A DNA stretch of 64,000 bases from Rhizobium aethiopicum (GTDB taxonomy: Bacteria; Pseudomonadota; Alphaproteobacteria; Rhizobiales; Rhizobiaceae), in contig NZ_JACIFV010000009.1 in assembly GCF_014197535.1 (NCBI RefSeq), forward strand, positions 4,082 through 68,081, written 5' to 3'. Both the position numbers and the translations under genes were made by a program. Of this stretch, positions 47,886 through 56,270 are shown one piece after another (the stretch's first letter is position 1; every line of letters starts with the position of its first letter). Below the pieces are notes generated by a model. The model saw only the letters and a list, made by a program, of their open reading frames with translations, did no database searches and was not told where the DNA came from.

Positions 47886-48253
47886 TCGGGGCGCTCGCAA
47901 ATAAATGGGTTGGCTACGGCATTGCCGTGGTCCTGCTCGCGCTCGCCGTCTGGTGGGGAGTCTCGACCATCTACAACAACGGCTATGACGCGGCCAGCCT
48001 GAAATACAAGGCCGAAATCGCCGAGCTCAAGCAGGCCGCATCTGACGCAGCCAACGCCGAGACCGAGCGGCAGGTGGCCGCCAACAATGCCGCCAAGGCA
48101 CGTGAGGCGGAACGCATCGCCGAGATGCAGGCCGCCAACGAAGACCTTCAATCTCAAATCGAGGAATTGCAGCGTGAAGCTAGCCAAGATCCTGATGCTG
48201 GCCGCACTGCTCTCGGTGCTCCCGGCGTGCAGCGCATTAACAAGGTCCGATAG
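47882..48253 (+). CDS. Rz-like inner-membrane spanin
   Basis: The 123-residue protein has one N-terminal span (VGYGIAVVLLALAVWWGV) and a long coiled coil (KYKAEIAELKQAAS ... ANEDLQSQIEELQREA) expected to cross the periplasm. Its 3' third overlaps the Rz1-like gene in another frame. It joins with Rz1 to disrupt the outer membrane at lysis. Confidence 0.85.
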   Translation: MIGALANKWVGYGIAVVLLALAVWWGVSTIYNNGYDAASLKYKAEIAELKQAASDAANAETERQVAANNAAKAREAERIAEMQAANEDLQSQIEELQREASQDPDAGRTALGAPGVQRINKVR

Positions 48254-48476
48254 ACTGGTAGTGCCTCCGGCTCCGCCGGTGCTGCGGAAGCCAGACAGCA
48301 TGTTGATCGAGCGTTGCAAAGGCCCGGTGGATCTGGGTGACAAGGCGTTGACGCAGGCCCAGCTGGAGCGCCTGTGGACCGCCGATCGCGAGCGGCTTCT
48401 GTCGTGCTTGCGGCGCCACCTGGCGCTGCGCGATTTCTATGCCGACCGCGACGCGCGCCTGGAGGCAAAGCCATGA
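48174..48476 (+). CDS. Rz1-like outer-membrane lipoprotein spanin
   Basis: I place the start at the GTG at 48174 behind GAGGAATTGCAGC. The 100-residue product begins MKLAKILMLAALLSVLPACS: a lipoprotein signal with lipobox LPAC, followed by Pro-rich VVPPAPPVLRKP. It overlaps the Rz gene by 80 bp in the +1 frame, the embedded spanin layout of lambda-type phages. Confidence 0.82.
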   Translation: MKLAKILMLAALLSVLPACSALTRSDRLVVPPAPPVLRKPDSMLIERCKGPVDLGDKALTQAQLERLWTADRERLLSCLRRHLALRDFYADRDARLEAKP

Positions 48477-48781
48477 CCGGAGCAGAAATCATGGCCGTCG
48501 TCGGCTTCTTCGTCATGCTCACCGGCGCCGGCTGGCGCGTGTGGGCGCGCGTCGAGGCCAAGGTGAAGGTCGCCGAGGACAAGGCCGACAAAGTCGGCGC
48601 GGACTTGGCGGCCCATCGGCTGCACAGCGCGGAAATATTTGCGACAAAGACCAGTCAAGCCGAGCAGACCGCACAATTGCTGCGTGCCATCGAAGGCGTC
48701 GGCAACAGGATCGACGGCGTTCACGAGCGCCTCGATCGTCTCTACGAAAACCCACCACAGCGGCGCGCCACGCGCGGCTAA
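48473..48781 (+). CDS. Membrane-anchored coiled-coil protein, 102 aa
   Basis: MTGAEIMAVVGFFVMLTGAGWRVW... has one N-terminal span and a coiled-coil tail (RVEAKVKVAEDKADKV ... RAIEGVGNRIDGVHERLDRLYE). It closes the lysis cassette with an ATGA overlap. It might be an antiholin or a further spanin-like factor. Family not recognised. Confidence 0.65.
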   Translation: MTGAEIMAVVGFFVMLTGAGWRVWARVEAKVKVAEDKADKVGADLAAHRLHSAEIFATKTSQAEQTAQLLRAIEGVGNRIDGVHERLDRLYENPPQRRATRG

Positions 48782-48826
48782 TCACGGCGAACCAGCCGAC
48801 CAACACCACATTTCAGGAGACTACCC

Positions 48827-49141
48827 ATGGCTTTTTCAGGCCTTCATGTCGTTTGCGGTTATCCCGGCTCTCTGTTCGCTCGAGACAAATCCCAGGCCAT
48901 CCTCGGCAAGATCGCATGGAGCGAGGCACCGACCAGCGGCGTGACGTCCACCAACGTCGCTCCGACCGAAAGCGCCGGCTCCGGTCAGGCAATGTTCCGC
49001 ATCCGCGCCGCCGCCGATTCCTGGGTATCGGTCGGCCCGACGCCGGACGCGACGACCGGCAAGCGCTTCCTTGTTCCGGCCGCGACTGACTACGACGTCT
49101 ACGCCGAGCCGGGCGACAAATTCCAGTGGGTGGAGGCATAA
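48827..49141 (+). CDS. Putative structural protein, 104 aa
   Basis: MAFSGLHVVCGYPGSLFARDKSQAILGKIAWSEAPTSG... is beta-rich and resembles small phage virion or tail-fibre accessory proteins. The leader ACCAACACCACATTTCAGGAGAC precedes it. It sits between the lysis genes and the SGNH esterase. Confidence 0.6.
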   Translation: MAFSGLHVVCGYPGSLFARDKSQAILGKIAWSEAPTSGVTSTNVAPTESAGSGQAMFRIRAAADSWVSVGPTPDATTGKRFLVPAATDYDVYAEPGDKFQWVEA

Positions 49142-49145
49142 CCAT

Positions 49146-50540
49146 ATGTCGACTCTGCAACTTGGTAGGGTGCCAAATCAGGCGCCCATTTCCATACCGG
49201 CGCGAGGTTACCGGCTTGGCGTCATCGGCACGTCCCTCGTGCAGCATAATGAGAACGGCACATTTAGCCCGAAGATCTCCCACTGGTCACGCGGCTGGTT
49301 GTCTTGGGCGCGCTTCTATGCTGGCCGCCTATTCTCCTGCCCGATTTGGTGGGATAGCACTGTTTATGTCGGTTGGGAGCCTTCAGGAGTAGGTGGCGCG
49401 ACGCGCTATTTTCAGGGCCTCAATGCAGGTGTCAGCGGCCAGACCTATGCGCAGATCGAAGCGCGCAAAGCGTATCTCGCTACCAAAGTTGATTGCGACA
49501 TCATCATTATCGATGACGGCACCAATGACATGGGGCCCCAAACGAAAGAAAGCATCCAAGCCGCTCGCGAGGCGCTTGCAAGCTACTACCTGTCTTTCGG
49601 AAAAATCGTCATCCTCATGCCCATACTTGCGCGCGGCGTGGGTTCATGGACTGGGGGCGGTCCAGAAAGGGCGAAGGCACATTGGATTAATCGCAAGACG
49701 CGCGAGTTTTGCCGCACCAAGAAGAATTGTTATTTCTTTGACTGGAACCTGTATTGGGCTGATTTAGCCTCAACCTACGGTGAACCGAAGAGCGGCTATT
49801 CCCCAGACTCCATCCACTTTAACCCGAAGGGTGGGGAATCGGTCGGATATGGTTTGGTCCAGTTTCTCGCTACGATTTTGCCAGCCGCACAGAACTTCAC
49901 GGCATATCCTGATGACTTGTTCGACGCCACGAACAACCCGCTGGGCAACGTGTTGACGAATCCGCTCTGCCTCGGCACGACCGGGACGCTCGGTACTGGC
50001 GCTACAGGTTCAGTTGCGAATGGAATGCGGGTCGAGCGCTCATCAGGAGGATCGTCGGTCGTTGCATCAAAGGAAGCGAGATCGGATGGTCTCGGTGAAT
50101 ATGAGGTCATGACATTCACGCCGGCGGGTACGGCGGAAGACCTATTTTACTTCCGCACCAACGCAGCTAACACGGCCCTGACGGGTGCCGTGGCTGGCGA
50201 GTGGTTCCAAGCCCGCTGCAAGGTTGAGACGAACAACTATGCAGGATTTACCGGGGTTTCGTTGCTTCTGAATGATCAGGGCTCAACCTCGATGTCGGCT
50301 TACGCGATGGAGCCGTTTAACAGCGGTTCAGCCAACGAAAAATGGGCCGCACTCGCGCGCGCTGGTTATCTCGAAACGCCTGCGTTCCAAATCGCTGACG
50401 CTGCTCCTAACGTTCGTTGGCGGTTGGAAATTCGCTTTGACGCCAATGTGGCCGGTACGCCGATCGTCAAGTGCGGCGAAGTCGAGTTGCGTAAGGTGTC
50501 CGATCCGCGCACTCTCTTGCACTGGTCCGCGCCAGCGTAA
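49146..50540 (+). CDS. SGNH/GDSL-type esterase, possible virion polysaccharide deacetylase
   Basis: The start at 49146 gives 464 residues. The N-terminal half shows SGNH blocks: GVIGTSLVQ with Ser30, DDGTNDMG with the Asn (near 123) and DSIHFNPKGGES with the Asp-x-x-His (near 221). The C-terminal half (from about 270) is a beta-rich module, possibly carbohydrate-binding. Phage SGNH enzymes often deacetylate host O-antigen or exopolysaccharide and may act with the beta-helix tailspike. A terminator follows. Confidence 0.82.
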   Translation: MSTLQLGRVPNQAPISIPARGYRLGVIGTSLVQHNENGTFSPKISHWSRGWLSWARFYAGRLFSCPIWWDSTVYVGWEPSGVGGATRYFQGLNAGVSGQTYAQIEARKAYLATKVDCDIIIIDDGTNDMGPQTKESIQAAREALASYYLSFGKIVILMPILARGVGSWTGGGPERAKAHWINRKTREFCRTKKNCYFFDWNLYWADLASTYGEPKSGYSPDSIHFNPKGGESVGYGLVQFLATILPAAQNFTAYPDDLFDATNNPLGNVLTNPLCLGTTGTLGTGATGSVANGMRVERSSGGSSVVASKEARSDGLGEYEVMTFTPAGTAEDLFYFRTNAANTALTGAVAGEWFQARCKVETNNYAGFTGVSLLLNDQGSTSMSAYAMEPFNSGSANEKWAALARAGYLETPAFQIADAAPNVRWRLEIRFDANVAGTPIVKCGEVELRKVSDPRTLLHWSAPA

Positions 50541-50552
50541 CGCCCATCATCC

Positions 50553-50588
50553 AGCCGCCTCGCCTTAACCGGTGAGGCGGCTTTTTTC
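50553..50588 (+). terminator. Terminator of the late operon
   Basis: AGCCGCCTC (50553-50561) pairs with GAGGCGGCT (50574-50582), 9 bp, followed by TTTTTCA. It ends the long structural-lysis transcript at the boundary to the accessory region. Confidence 0.85.
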
Positions 50589-50591
50589 ATT

Positions 50592-50837
50592 TCAGGATTC
50601 CAGATAACTGCCGAACCGTAGGCGGCCAGCCTTGGCGCCGCACGCCGTGCACTTCAGTCGCGCCTCAATCTCGGGGATAAGTGCGAAATCTAACCTCGCA
50701 GGCACACTCTGCCGATCGAACTCGCGCTCTGCTCCGCAAGCATCGCACCTTGCCAAGATCGTCACGTGGTGCGGAGCCACATAGAGATAGCCGGGCGACC
50801 ATCCATTTATTTCCAGAAATCTGCGCAAGGCCGTCAT
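50592..50837 (-). CDS. Zinc-ribbon protein, 81 aa
   Basis: MTALRRFLEINGWSPGYLYV... contains two Cys pairs (CDACGAEREF and CTACGAKAGR) separated by about 27 residues, a treble-clef or zinc-ribbon. It is convergent with the esterase gene. A possible promoter TTGACT, 17 bp, ATAAAG (50879-50851) lies upstream. It is probably expressed independently of the late operon. The role is unknown. Confidence 0.7.
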   Translation of the reverse strand: MTALRRFLEINGWSPGYLYVAPHHVTILARCDACGAEREFDRQSVPARLDFALIPEIEARLKCTACGAKAGRLRFGSYLES

Positions 50838-50930
50838 CCAGTTATGTTCTCTTTATGTTCCTGTCTGTCGATTAGTCAATAATCATTCTGGGTCAATTGC
50901 TTTTTAAGGTGTTGCTGATGTCATGGCGGC

Positions 50931-51425
50931 ATGACAAAGCCGCCTCGCAAGCCTTCCCAGCACTTGCTGGGTGACGCGGATGCACCACTCCGCCGCCGGC
51001 GCCGCCGGCGGCGCGATCCCGCCCAATCTCAACTGCTTCTCGACCCCATGCCGGCGCGCGTCGCTCCTTGTCTCGCGCTCCTCAAGCCGCGGCCGCCGAA
51101 AGGTCCGCAATGGGCATATGAAGTAAAATGGGACGGCTACCGCCTGGCCATCCACATTGAACCTGGCGGCGTCCGCATTCTGACGCGCGGCGGCCATAAC
51201 TGGACGGACCGTTTTCCCGCCATCGCCGCCCAGGCAAAGCGTCTTCCTGTTTCGACGGCGATACTGGACGGTGAGGCCGTCGTGTTTGACGAACTGGGCC
51301 GGTCGGATTTCGGCAAGCTTCAGCAGTCGCTCGGTGGCAAGGGCGGAAAGCGGATATCGTTGGAGTCGGTCTTAATGGTCTTCGATGTCCTCTATCTCGC
51401 CGGCGCCATCTCCTCGAGGGGATAG
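50931..51425 (+). pseudogene. ATP-dependent DNA ligase, N-terminal fragment
   Basis: The 164-residue frame carries the ligase nucleotidyltransferase motifs I (YEVKWDGYR, Lys66), III (ILDGEAVVF) and IIIa (FDVLYL) and then stops early (LAGAISSRG). Together with the next frame it equals a LigD-type ATP-dependent ligase. Around the break about a dozen expected residues are missing and the frame shifts, so a small deletion is the simplest explanation. It is a decayed or two-part ligase of probable host-chromosome or plasmid origin. Confidence 0.75.
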
Positions 51426-51946
51426 TGCCGCCCGGCGGGGAGGAAGCTATTCGCCTCTCCGAGGAGATCGAAGCGGACGGTGAAACGCTTCTGCGCATCG
51501 CCTGCGAGCATGGGCTTGAAGGCATCATCGCCAAGGATCGGAACAGCACCTATCGCGGCGGTAGGTACGGCGACTGGCTGAAGATCAAATGCATCCAGAG
51601 CGACGGCTTTGCCATCATTGGCTATCAGAAATCTAGCTCGGCGTTCGGAAATATCGGCGCGCTGCTGCTTGCGGCGCGAAAGGACGGGAAATTGGTCTAC
51701 GTCGGATCGGTCGGGACGGGCTTTAAGGCAGACCAGGCAATGCAGCTGCGTGCAACCATGGACAAGATGAAGGTGTCAGCGCCAGCGGTTAGGTACACTG
51801 GCCGGCGCAAGAACCTGATATGGATTAAGCCCACTCTGGTCGCCGAGATCGAGTATCGATCCTGGACGCATGACGGCAAGCTACGGCATCCGTCATATAA
51901 GGGTCTGCGGGATCCAGCGGATAATTCTGCCATCTATGAATTTTAG
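51425..51946 (+). pseudogene. ATP-dependent DNA ligase, C-terminal fragment
   Basis: Continuing from LLEGIVPPGGEEAIRLSEE in a new frame, this 173-residue part has motif IV (EGIIAKDR) and motif V (DWLKIKC), followed by the OB-fold region (GFAIIGYQKSS ... LVAEIEYRSWT). The codons before its GTG belong to the same reading frame, which supports one original gene. Without motif I it cannot be adenylated; it could only work by assembling with the N-terminal part. Confidence 0.75.
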
Positions 51947-51964
51947 GTTCCTGCGCCACATTCG

Positions 51965-51977
51965 TTGACAAATTTGT
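51965..51977 (+). promoter_or_regulatory. Dispersed operator copy 8 (TTGACAAATTTGT)
   Basis: TTGACAAATTTGT followed by ATGTTTACATG, identical over 22 bp to the site at 14124. It lies 85 bp before the protease start and heads the envelope operon. The -10 is not obvious. Confidence 0.7.
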
Positions 51978-52049
51978 ATGTTTACATGAAAGTGATCTTG
52001 CTGAGGTCCACCAAGCCTCTGCTTCCCATTCACCACAGAGGAGGCGCAG

Positions 52050-52760
52050 ATGAGATTCTACAGATATGCGGCCGTAGCCGTTCTGACATTCGCAATCACC
52101 ATGTTCGGTGTCGTCGCGCTCGCCGTGCCGAGCCAGCCGGTCTATACCACGGTCACCAATACGATCGTCCAGGCGCCGGCGACCACATCCGAAGATTCGT
52201 CCATCAAGATTTCCGTCGGCAATGGCCTCGGCTCCGGCGTCCACATCGGCGGCGGCAATATCGTGACGGCGGCACACGTCATCGACGACGCCAAGACGGT
52301 CAAGATCAAGACCAATGCCGGCATCGAGAGCGATGCGACAGTGCTCTGGGTCAACAAAGACTACGACATCGCGCTGATCCACACCGACGGCAACGTCGCC
52401 GGTTCCAGCGAGCTTGATTGCCGTGAGCCGCGATTCGGCGAGCAGATCCAGGCCGTCGGCAATCCGCTTGGCATGGAGTTCATCGCGTCGTTCGGCAGAG
52501 TTGCCGGTGCTGGCCGCCAGCTAGGCAACTGGAAGAGCGTTGTCGTAACTGACATGACCACGGTCATGGGACAATCAGGTGGCGGCATCTTTGCAAATGA
52601 CGGCCGCGTGGTCGGCATCAATGTCGGCGTTACTCTTGCGCCGCTCAAGTCCGGCAAGGATGCAGCCGGCGCCGACACCTACACGCCGACCATGACCGGC
52701 TTCGGCTTCGTGGTTCCGGCTTCGGTTGTTTGCGATCTGCTGGCGCGGAGGGCTTCGTGA
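52050..52760 (+). CDS. Exported trypsin-like serine protease
   Basis: The 236-residue protein starts behind CACCACAGAGGAGGCGCAG. A signal anchor (RYAAVAVLTFAITMFGVVALA) precedes a trypsin/HtrA-type domain with the full triad: His76 (VTAAHVI), Asp106 (DYDIAL), Ser176 (MGQSGGGIF). No PDZ domain is present. It should act in the periplasm. It heads a run of membrane-protein genes with overlapping ends, which suggests it works with the channel-like proteins behind it. Confidence 0.85.
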   Translation: MRFYRYAAVAVLTFAITMFGVVALAVPSQPVYTTVTNTIVQAPATTSEDSSIKISVGNGLGSGVHIGGGNIVTAAHVIDDAKTVKIKTNAGIESDATVLWVNKDYDIALIHTDGNVAGSSELDCREPRFGEQIQAVGNPLGMEFIASFGRVAGAGRQLGNWKSVVVTDMTTVMGQSGGGIFANDGRVVGINVGVTLAPLKSGKDAAGADTYTPTMTGFGFVVPASVVCDLLARRAS

Positions 52761-52900
52761 TGCGGGCGCTCTTCACCTTTTTCACTGTAACGTGCGGGCT
52801 TCTATCTGTTGCGTTTTCAAATGCCGACATGCGCGGCGGAACATTGTTCATGGTGTTCTTTTGCGCGCTGTTCGCGTCAATGAGGGAGGCAACCATATGA
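52760..52900 (+). CDS. Small membrane protein, 46 aa
   Basis: MRALFTFFTVTCGLLSVAFS...MREATI has two hydrophobic stretches and starts at a TGATG overlap with the protease. Its stop overlaps the channel-like gene (ATATGA). It is too short for a domain but well coupled in the operon. Confidence 0.6.
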   Translation: MRALFTFFTVTCGLLSVAFSNADMRGGTLFMVFFCALFASMREATI

Positions 52901-53439
52901 CGGCCCTCTCGAGATACATTGTCGCCAATGTCTGCTGGATTTCGGTCATGGTGTGGGCGGCGGTCCTGGGCTTCGTCCAGATGGCATTCCTCGCCGACGC
53001 AGCGCACATAAGCTACGTCATCACGGCATTGTTCATCTTCGGCCTGTATTCGACAACAGCGCGCATCATCGAAGTCGATAGGCTTTCGACGGCGCTCTCC
53101 AAGAAGAGAATTTGGGTCGCCGGCGAGCGGCGCGCCTTGGCCAAGGGCGCAAGGTTGCTTGCTATCCGCATCGAACATGTTGTCGACGTCATCGAGGGCC
53201 TCGTCCTCATCGGCCTGATCGGCAACGCCATAGGGTTTTTCATGGCCTTCAGGCATGTCGACATATCTGCGATGAAGTCCAGTGACGGAGTTATGGCGAA
53301 TGCTGCTCATCTCATGGCTGGGACGGGCACAGCGTTCGGTGCAACCATTGTCGGATGCGTTCTCGCTCTCTGGACGATCCAGAATGGCCGAATGCTGAAG
53401 ACGGCTGCCGCGATATACGCCGAGGATATCGCGGAATGA
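52897..53439 (+). CDS. MotA/TolQ/ExbB-like proton-channel protein
   Basis: The 180-residue protein has hydrophobic spans near 12-33, 38-55, 99-118 and 143-162. The last contains GTGTAFGATIVGCVLALWT, the pattern conserved in the third helix of TolQ, ExbB and MotA. A cytoplasmic loop (60-95) links the pairs. It directly precedes a MotB/ExbD-like anchor protein, so the two probably form a proton-driven complex in the inner membrane. It is shorter than MotA and ZorA and lacks a long tail. Confidence 0.78.
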   Translation: MTALSRYIVANVCWISVMVWAAVLGFVQMAFLADAAHISYVITALFIFGLYSTTARIIEVDRLSTALSKKRIWVAGERRALAKGARLLAIRIEHVVDVIEGLVLIGLIGNAIGFFMAFRHVDISAMKSSDGVMANAAHLMAGTGTAFGATIVGCVLALWTIQNGRMLKTAAAIYAEDIAE

Positions 53440-53993
53440 GCAGCGGCAAGGCAACTTCAATAGGCTTCAGAGACGTTCTTCTGTGCCTAAATGCTGTCCT
53501 CGGTGCGCTTGTTCTCATCGTTCTTTCGGCAATCAATCCGGCGGCCAAAGATGATCCCGCCCAGCTGCCCGGCAACCTCGTCGCCAGCATCGCCTGGCCA
53601 GCTGGCAGCACTGACGTCGACTTGTGGGTCCAGTATGGCGATGATCTAGCCGTCGGCTACAGCCATCGCTCCGATCGCGTTTGGAGTCTTCTTCGCGACG
53701 ATCTGGGCACCGCGAATGACGATACACCTTTGAACGCGGAATCCGCCTTCACACGCGGCCTGCCTGATGGCGAGTATGCCATCAACGTTCGCTGCTTCGG
53801 CTGCGCAAAGGTGCCGGTGCCAGTGTCCGTCGAGGTGCGGCTGGCCGAAGGTGGCGTCGTATGGCGCGCCACGGTCGACCTACTCAAGGACAAGCAGGAG
53901 CGGACGGCGATCCGGTTTCGTATGGCTGGCGGGCAGGTCGTGCCTGGTTCGGCGTCGAGTGTGTTCAAGCAGATGAAGAGAGGAGAGGGGTGA
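53436..53993 (+). CDS. MotB/ExbD-like anchor with periplasmic beta domain
   Basis: The 185-residue protein begins with a short cytoplasmic tail and one span (GFRDVLLCLNAVLGALVLIVLSAINP, residues 10-35). Asp13 sits at the start of the span, as the proton-carrying Asp does in MotB, ExbD and TolR. The periplasmic part has TDVDLWVQY, a run with GTANDDTP, and GLPDGEYAINVRCFG, a DUF2135-like beta-sandwich pattern rather than an OmpA peptidoglycan-binding domain. ATGA overlap with the channel gene. Confidence 0.72.
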   Translation: MSSGKATSIGFRDVLLCLNAVLGALVLIVLSAINPAAKDDPAQLPGNLVASIAWPAGSTDVDLWVQYGDDLAVGYSHRSDRVWSLLRDDLGTANDDTPLNAESAFTRGLPDGEYAINVRCFGCAKVPVPVSVEVRLAEGGVVWRATVDLLKDKQERTAIRFRMAGGQVVPGSASSVFKQMKRGEG

Positions 53994-54253
53994 TGGAAAT
54001 AGTGATCGCAGTAGCAATTTGGCTTGGCATTGGCGCGGCTGGCTCCGCACTTAGTGTCGAGTTCTTCTGGCGTCGTGGGTCATTCCCTATGGACGTCGAT
54101 CTGACAGACGTCGGATTCTTCTCGGTGATGGCGATACTCGGGCCAATCAACCTGATCATCGGATTTCTTTTCGCACTCGGATGGCTATTTCGGAAAGCTC
54201 TCAAGTCGTCTGGAATCGACCCGCAAGCAAAAATCCTCAAGGCGCGCCGCTAA
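53993..54253 (+). CDS. Small membrane protein, 86 aa
   Basis: MEIVIAVAIWLGIGAAGSAL... has two spans (2-20 and about 43-66, VGFFSVMAILGPINLIIGFLFALGW) joined by FFWRRGSFPMDVDLTD. It starts at GGGGTGATGG, coupled to the anchor gene. It is probably part of the same envelope complex. No family was recognised. Confidence 0.65.
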   Translation: MEIVIAVAIWLGIGAAGSALSVEFFWRRGSFPMDVDLTDVGFFSVMAILGPINLIIGFLFALGWLFRKALKSSGIDPQAKILKARR

Positions 54254-54690
54254 TGACCCCCGCCATCACCCTATGGCTAGCCTTCGTGCTGGCCGCCGGC
54301 ATTATTTGCTGGACAGCAAATAACAAGCGGCAAGCCGTCGCCTTCCTGCTTGTCGCACTGGCAACCGCACCCGCAGCATTCATCACGCTCGGCCACGCTG
54401 CGCCATGGCAGCCCGCCAAAGGCCACTACACCGTGCTTGGCGCGCGCATCGATGTCGACGAGGCAATCTATGTCCTACTCGACGGCAAGCCGGAGCCGCG
54501 CTTCTACAAGCTGCCGTATTCCGCCCAGCAGGCGAACAGTCTGCAGAACGCGCTTGACACCGCCGAGGCCAACGGCACTGGCGTCGGCATGACAATGGAC
54601 GGCGATGCGGCAGGCTTTGCCGAAGAGGGCGGCCAGCGAGGCGGATCCGAAGTGAAGCAGGCTGAGCCGCAAGCGATTATTGGAGGGTAG
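54253..54690 (+). CDS. Membrane protein with soluble domain, 145 aa
   Basis: Two N-terminal spans (5-20; 28-50) precede a soluble part containing VLGARIDVDEAIYVLLDGKP and FYKLPYSAQQANSLQNALDTA, a pattern I recall from phage proteins of unknown function. A charged, Gly-rich tail follows. The ATG overlaps the previous stop (TAATG). It is probably in the envelope operon. Confidence 0.65.
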   Translation: MTPAITLWLAFVLAAGIICWTANNKRQAVAFLLVALATAPAAFITLGHAAPWQPAKGHYTVLGARIDVDEAIYVLLDGKPEPRFYKLPYSAQQANSLQNALDTAEANGTGVGMTMDGDAAGFAEEGGQRGGSEVKQAEPQAIIGG

Positions 54691-54691
54691 G

Positions 54692-55018
54692 ATGGATGTG
54701 ATGATAACAGTCAGAGAGTATGGCTACGGCGAGGACGCAGTTGGCTATCCGCCTCACGGCCTCGCAGAAGTGATCCAAATTCTCCAAGAGACTTTGATGG
54801 AAATTCCTCCGGAATTCCGGTCGAGCGCGGAGGTGGACTACTCGCCTCGCTACGAATACGGCGAATCGTATGATCGCCTGCGCATCATTTACGAACGTCC
54901 AGAAACGGCGGAGGAGCAGACGGCACGCATAACTGCGGAGCGCGCGACCATGATGAAATGGATTGAGGAACAAGAAGCGCTCATCCGCCGCCGTAAAGCA
55001 GAATTGGAGATCGCATAA
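54692..55018 (+). CDS. Hypothetical protein, 108 aa
   Basis: I use the ATG at 54692 behind TTGGAGGGTAGG. The product (MDVMITVREYGYGEDAVGYPPHG...) has an alpha/beta N-terminal half and a helical C-terminus (AEEQTARITAERATMMKWIEEQEALIRRRK). It lies between the envelope operon and the metallophosphatase. Function unknown. Confidence 0.65.
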   Translation: MDVMITVREYGYGEDAVGYPPHGLAEVIQILQETLMEIPPEFRSSAEVDYSPRYEYGESYDRLRIIYERPETAEEQTARITAERATMMKWIEEQEALIRRRKAELEIA

Positions 55019-55019
55019 C

Positions 55020-56270
55020 ATGCCCACACCTCGCCTCAGTGACGAACTCGCCAAGGAAGCCGCCGACGCGTTCGAAGCGCTCGGCAACAAATCGCAGGCC
55101 GCCGAACTGCTCGGCCTGCCGCGCAACACGTTCAATTCGCGCCTGAAGATCGCCGCCGAGCGCGGCATGTGCGGCACGAAGCCGGTTCTGCCGGGGTTCC
55201 GCATCGCGCAGATCAGCAACACGCCGAACGGCGACTATATCAAGCAGCGGCCGGAAGCTGGCGCCGAATTCGACATCCCAGCCGGGCATACCATCAAGGG
55301 CGTCTCTGCGCTCGTCGACGCGGACGGCCGGACTATCCAGCAATGGATCAAGACCCGCAACGAATACGCGCCGCAAGACGTCGCCGCCATTCTCAAGGAA
55401 GCGTTCGTCGATGTGCCGCCGGCTGAGCCTAGAGCACTCAATACCGTCCCGACCGACGACCTTCTGACGCTCACGCCCCTTGCGGATTTCCACGTCGGTT
55501 TGTTCGCATGGCATCGCGAGACAGGCGCCAATTGGGATCTATCGATCGCCGAACGGGTAATCGGCGGGGCGCTCGACGAGTTGATCGCCAGAACGCCACC
55601 GAGCGGCCATGCCATCGTATTGGGTGGCGGCGACCTGCTCCACTCGGATAGCAATGAGAACAAGACGGCAAAGTCTGGCAACGTCCTGCAGGTCGACGGG
55701 CGTTACCAGAAGGTGCTGATGACGGCGTGCCGACTGGTCGTCCGCGCGATCGACGCCAACCTCGCTAGGCACGGCCATGTTACTGTCCGCATCTTGCCGG
55801 GCAATCATGACGAACACGCCTCGGTGGCCGTCGCCTACTTCCTGCTGGCCTGGTATCGCAATGAGCCGCGCGTCACCGTCGACGTGGATCCGTCGCTGTT
55901 CTTCTGGTTCCGCTTCGGGCGCGTCTTATTGGGGGCAACGCACGGCCACACGGTCAAGCTCAAGGATATGGCCAGCATCATGGCCCACCGCCGCGCCGAG
56001 GACTGGGGCGCTACCGTGCATCGATTCATTCACGGCTTCCACATCCACCACTCGAGCAAGTATGCGACGGAGGGCAACGGCGTGATTTCGGAATCGCACC
56101 AGACACCGACGCCGCAGGATGCGTGGCATTGGGGCGCAGGCTTCCTGTCTGGCCGCTCGATGCAGTCGATTAGCTACCATCGCGAGTTTGGTGAAGTCTC
56201 GCGTGTGCGGGTCGCCATGATGGATGCGGCAAACGATAACGAGCCGGCAGAGCAGAGGAGGGCGGCGTGA
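55020..56270 (+). CDS. HTH plus calcineurin-like metallophosphoesterase
   Basis: The 416-residue protein has an N-terminal Fis/transposase-type HTH (NKSQAAELLGLPRNTFNSRLKIAAERG, about 24-50) and, from about 150, a metallophosphoesterase: LADFHVGLF (D-x-H), GGGDLLHSD, LPGNHDEH, GATHGH and GFHIHHS supply the metal ligands. The substrate is unclear; a nucleic acid phosphatase or nuclease is likely. The tail has AANDNE. Such fusions recur in alphaproteobacterial phages, as far as I recall. Confidence 0.82.
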   Translation: MPTPRLSDELAKEAADAFEALGNKSQAAELLGLPRNTFNSRLKIAAERGMCGTKPVLPGFRIAQISNTPNGDYIKQRPEAGAEFDIPAGHTIKGVSALVDADGRTIQQWIKTRNEYAPQDVAAILKEAFVDVPPAEPRALNTVPTDDLLTLTPLADFHVGLFAWHRETGANWDLSIAERVIGGALDELIARTPPSGHAIVLGGGDLLHSDSNENKTAKSGNVLQVDGRYQKVLMTACRLVVRAIDANLARHGHVTVRILPGNHDEHASVAVAYFLLAWYRNEPRVTVDVDPSLFFWFRFGRVLLGATHGHTVKLKDMASIMAHRRAEDWGATVHRFIHGFHIHHSSKYATEGNGVISESHQTPTPQDAWHWGAGFLSGRSMQSISYHREFGEVSRVRVAMMDAANDNEPAEQRRAA

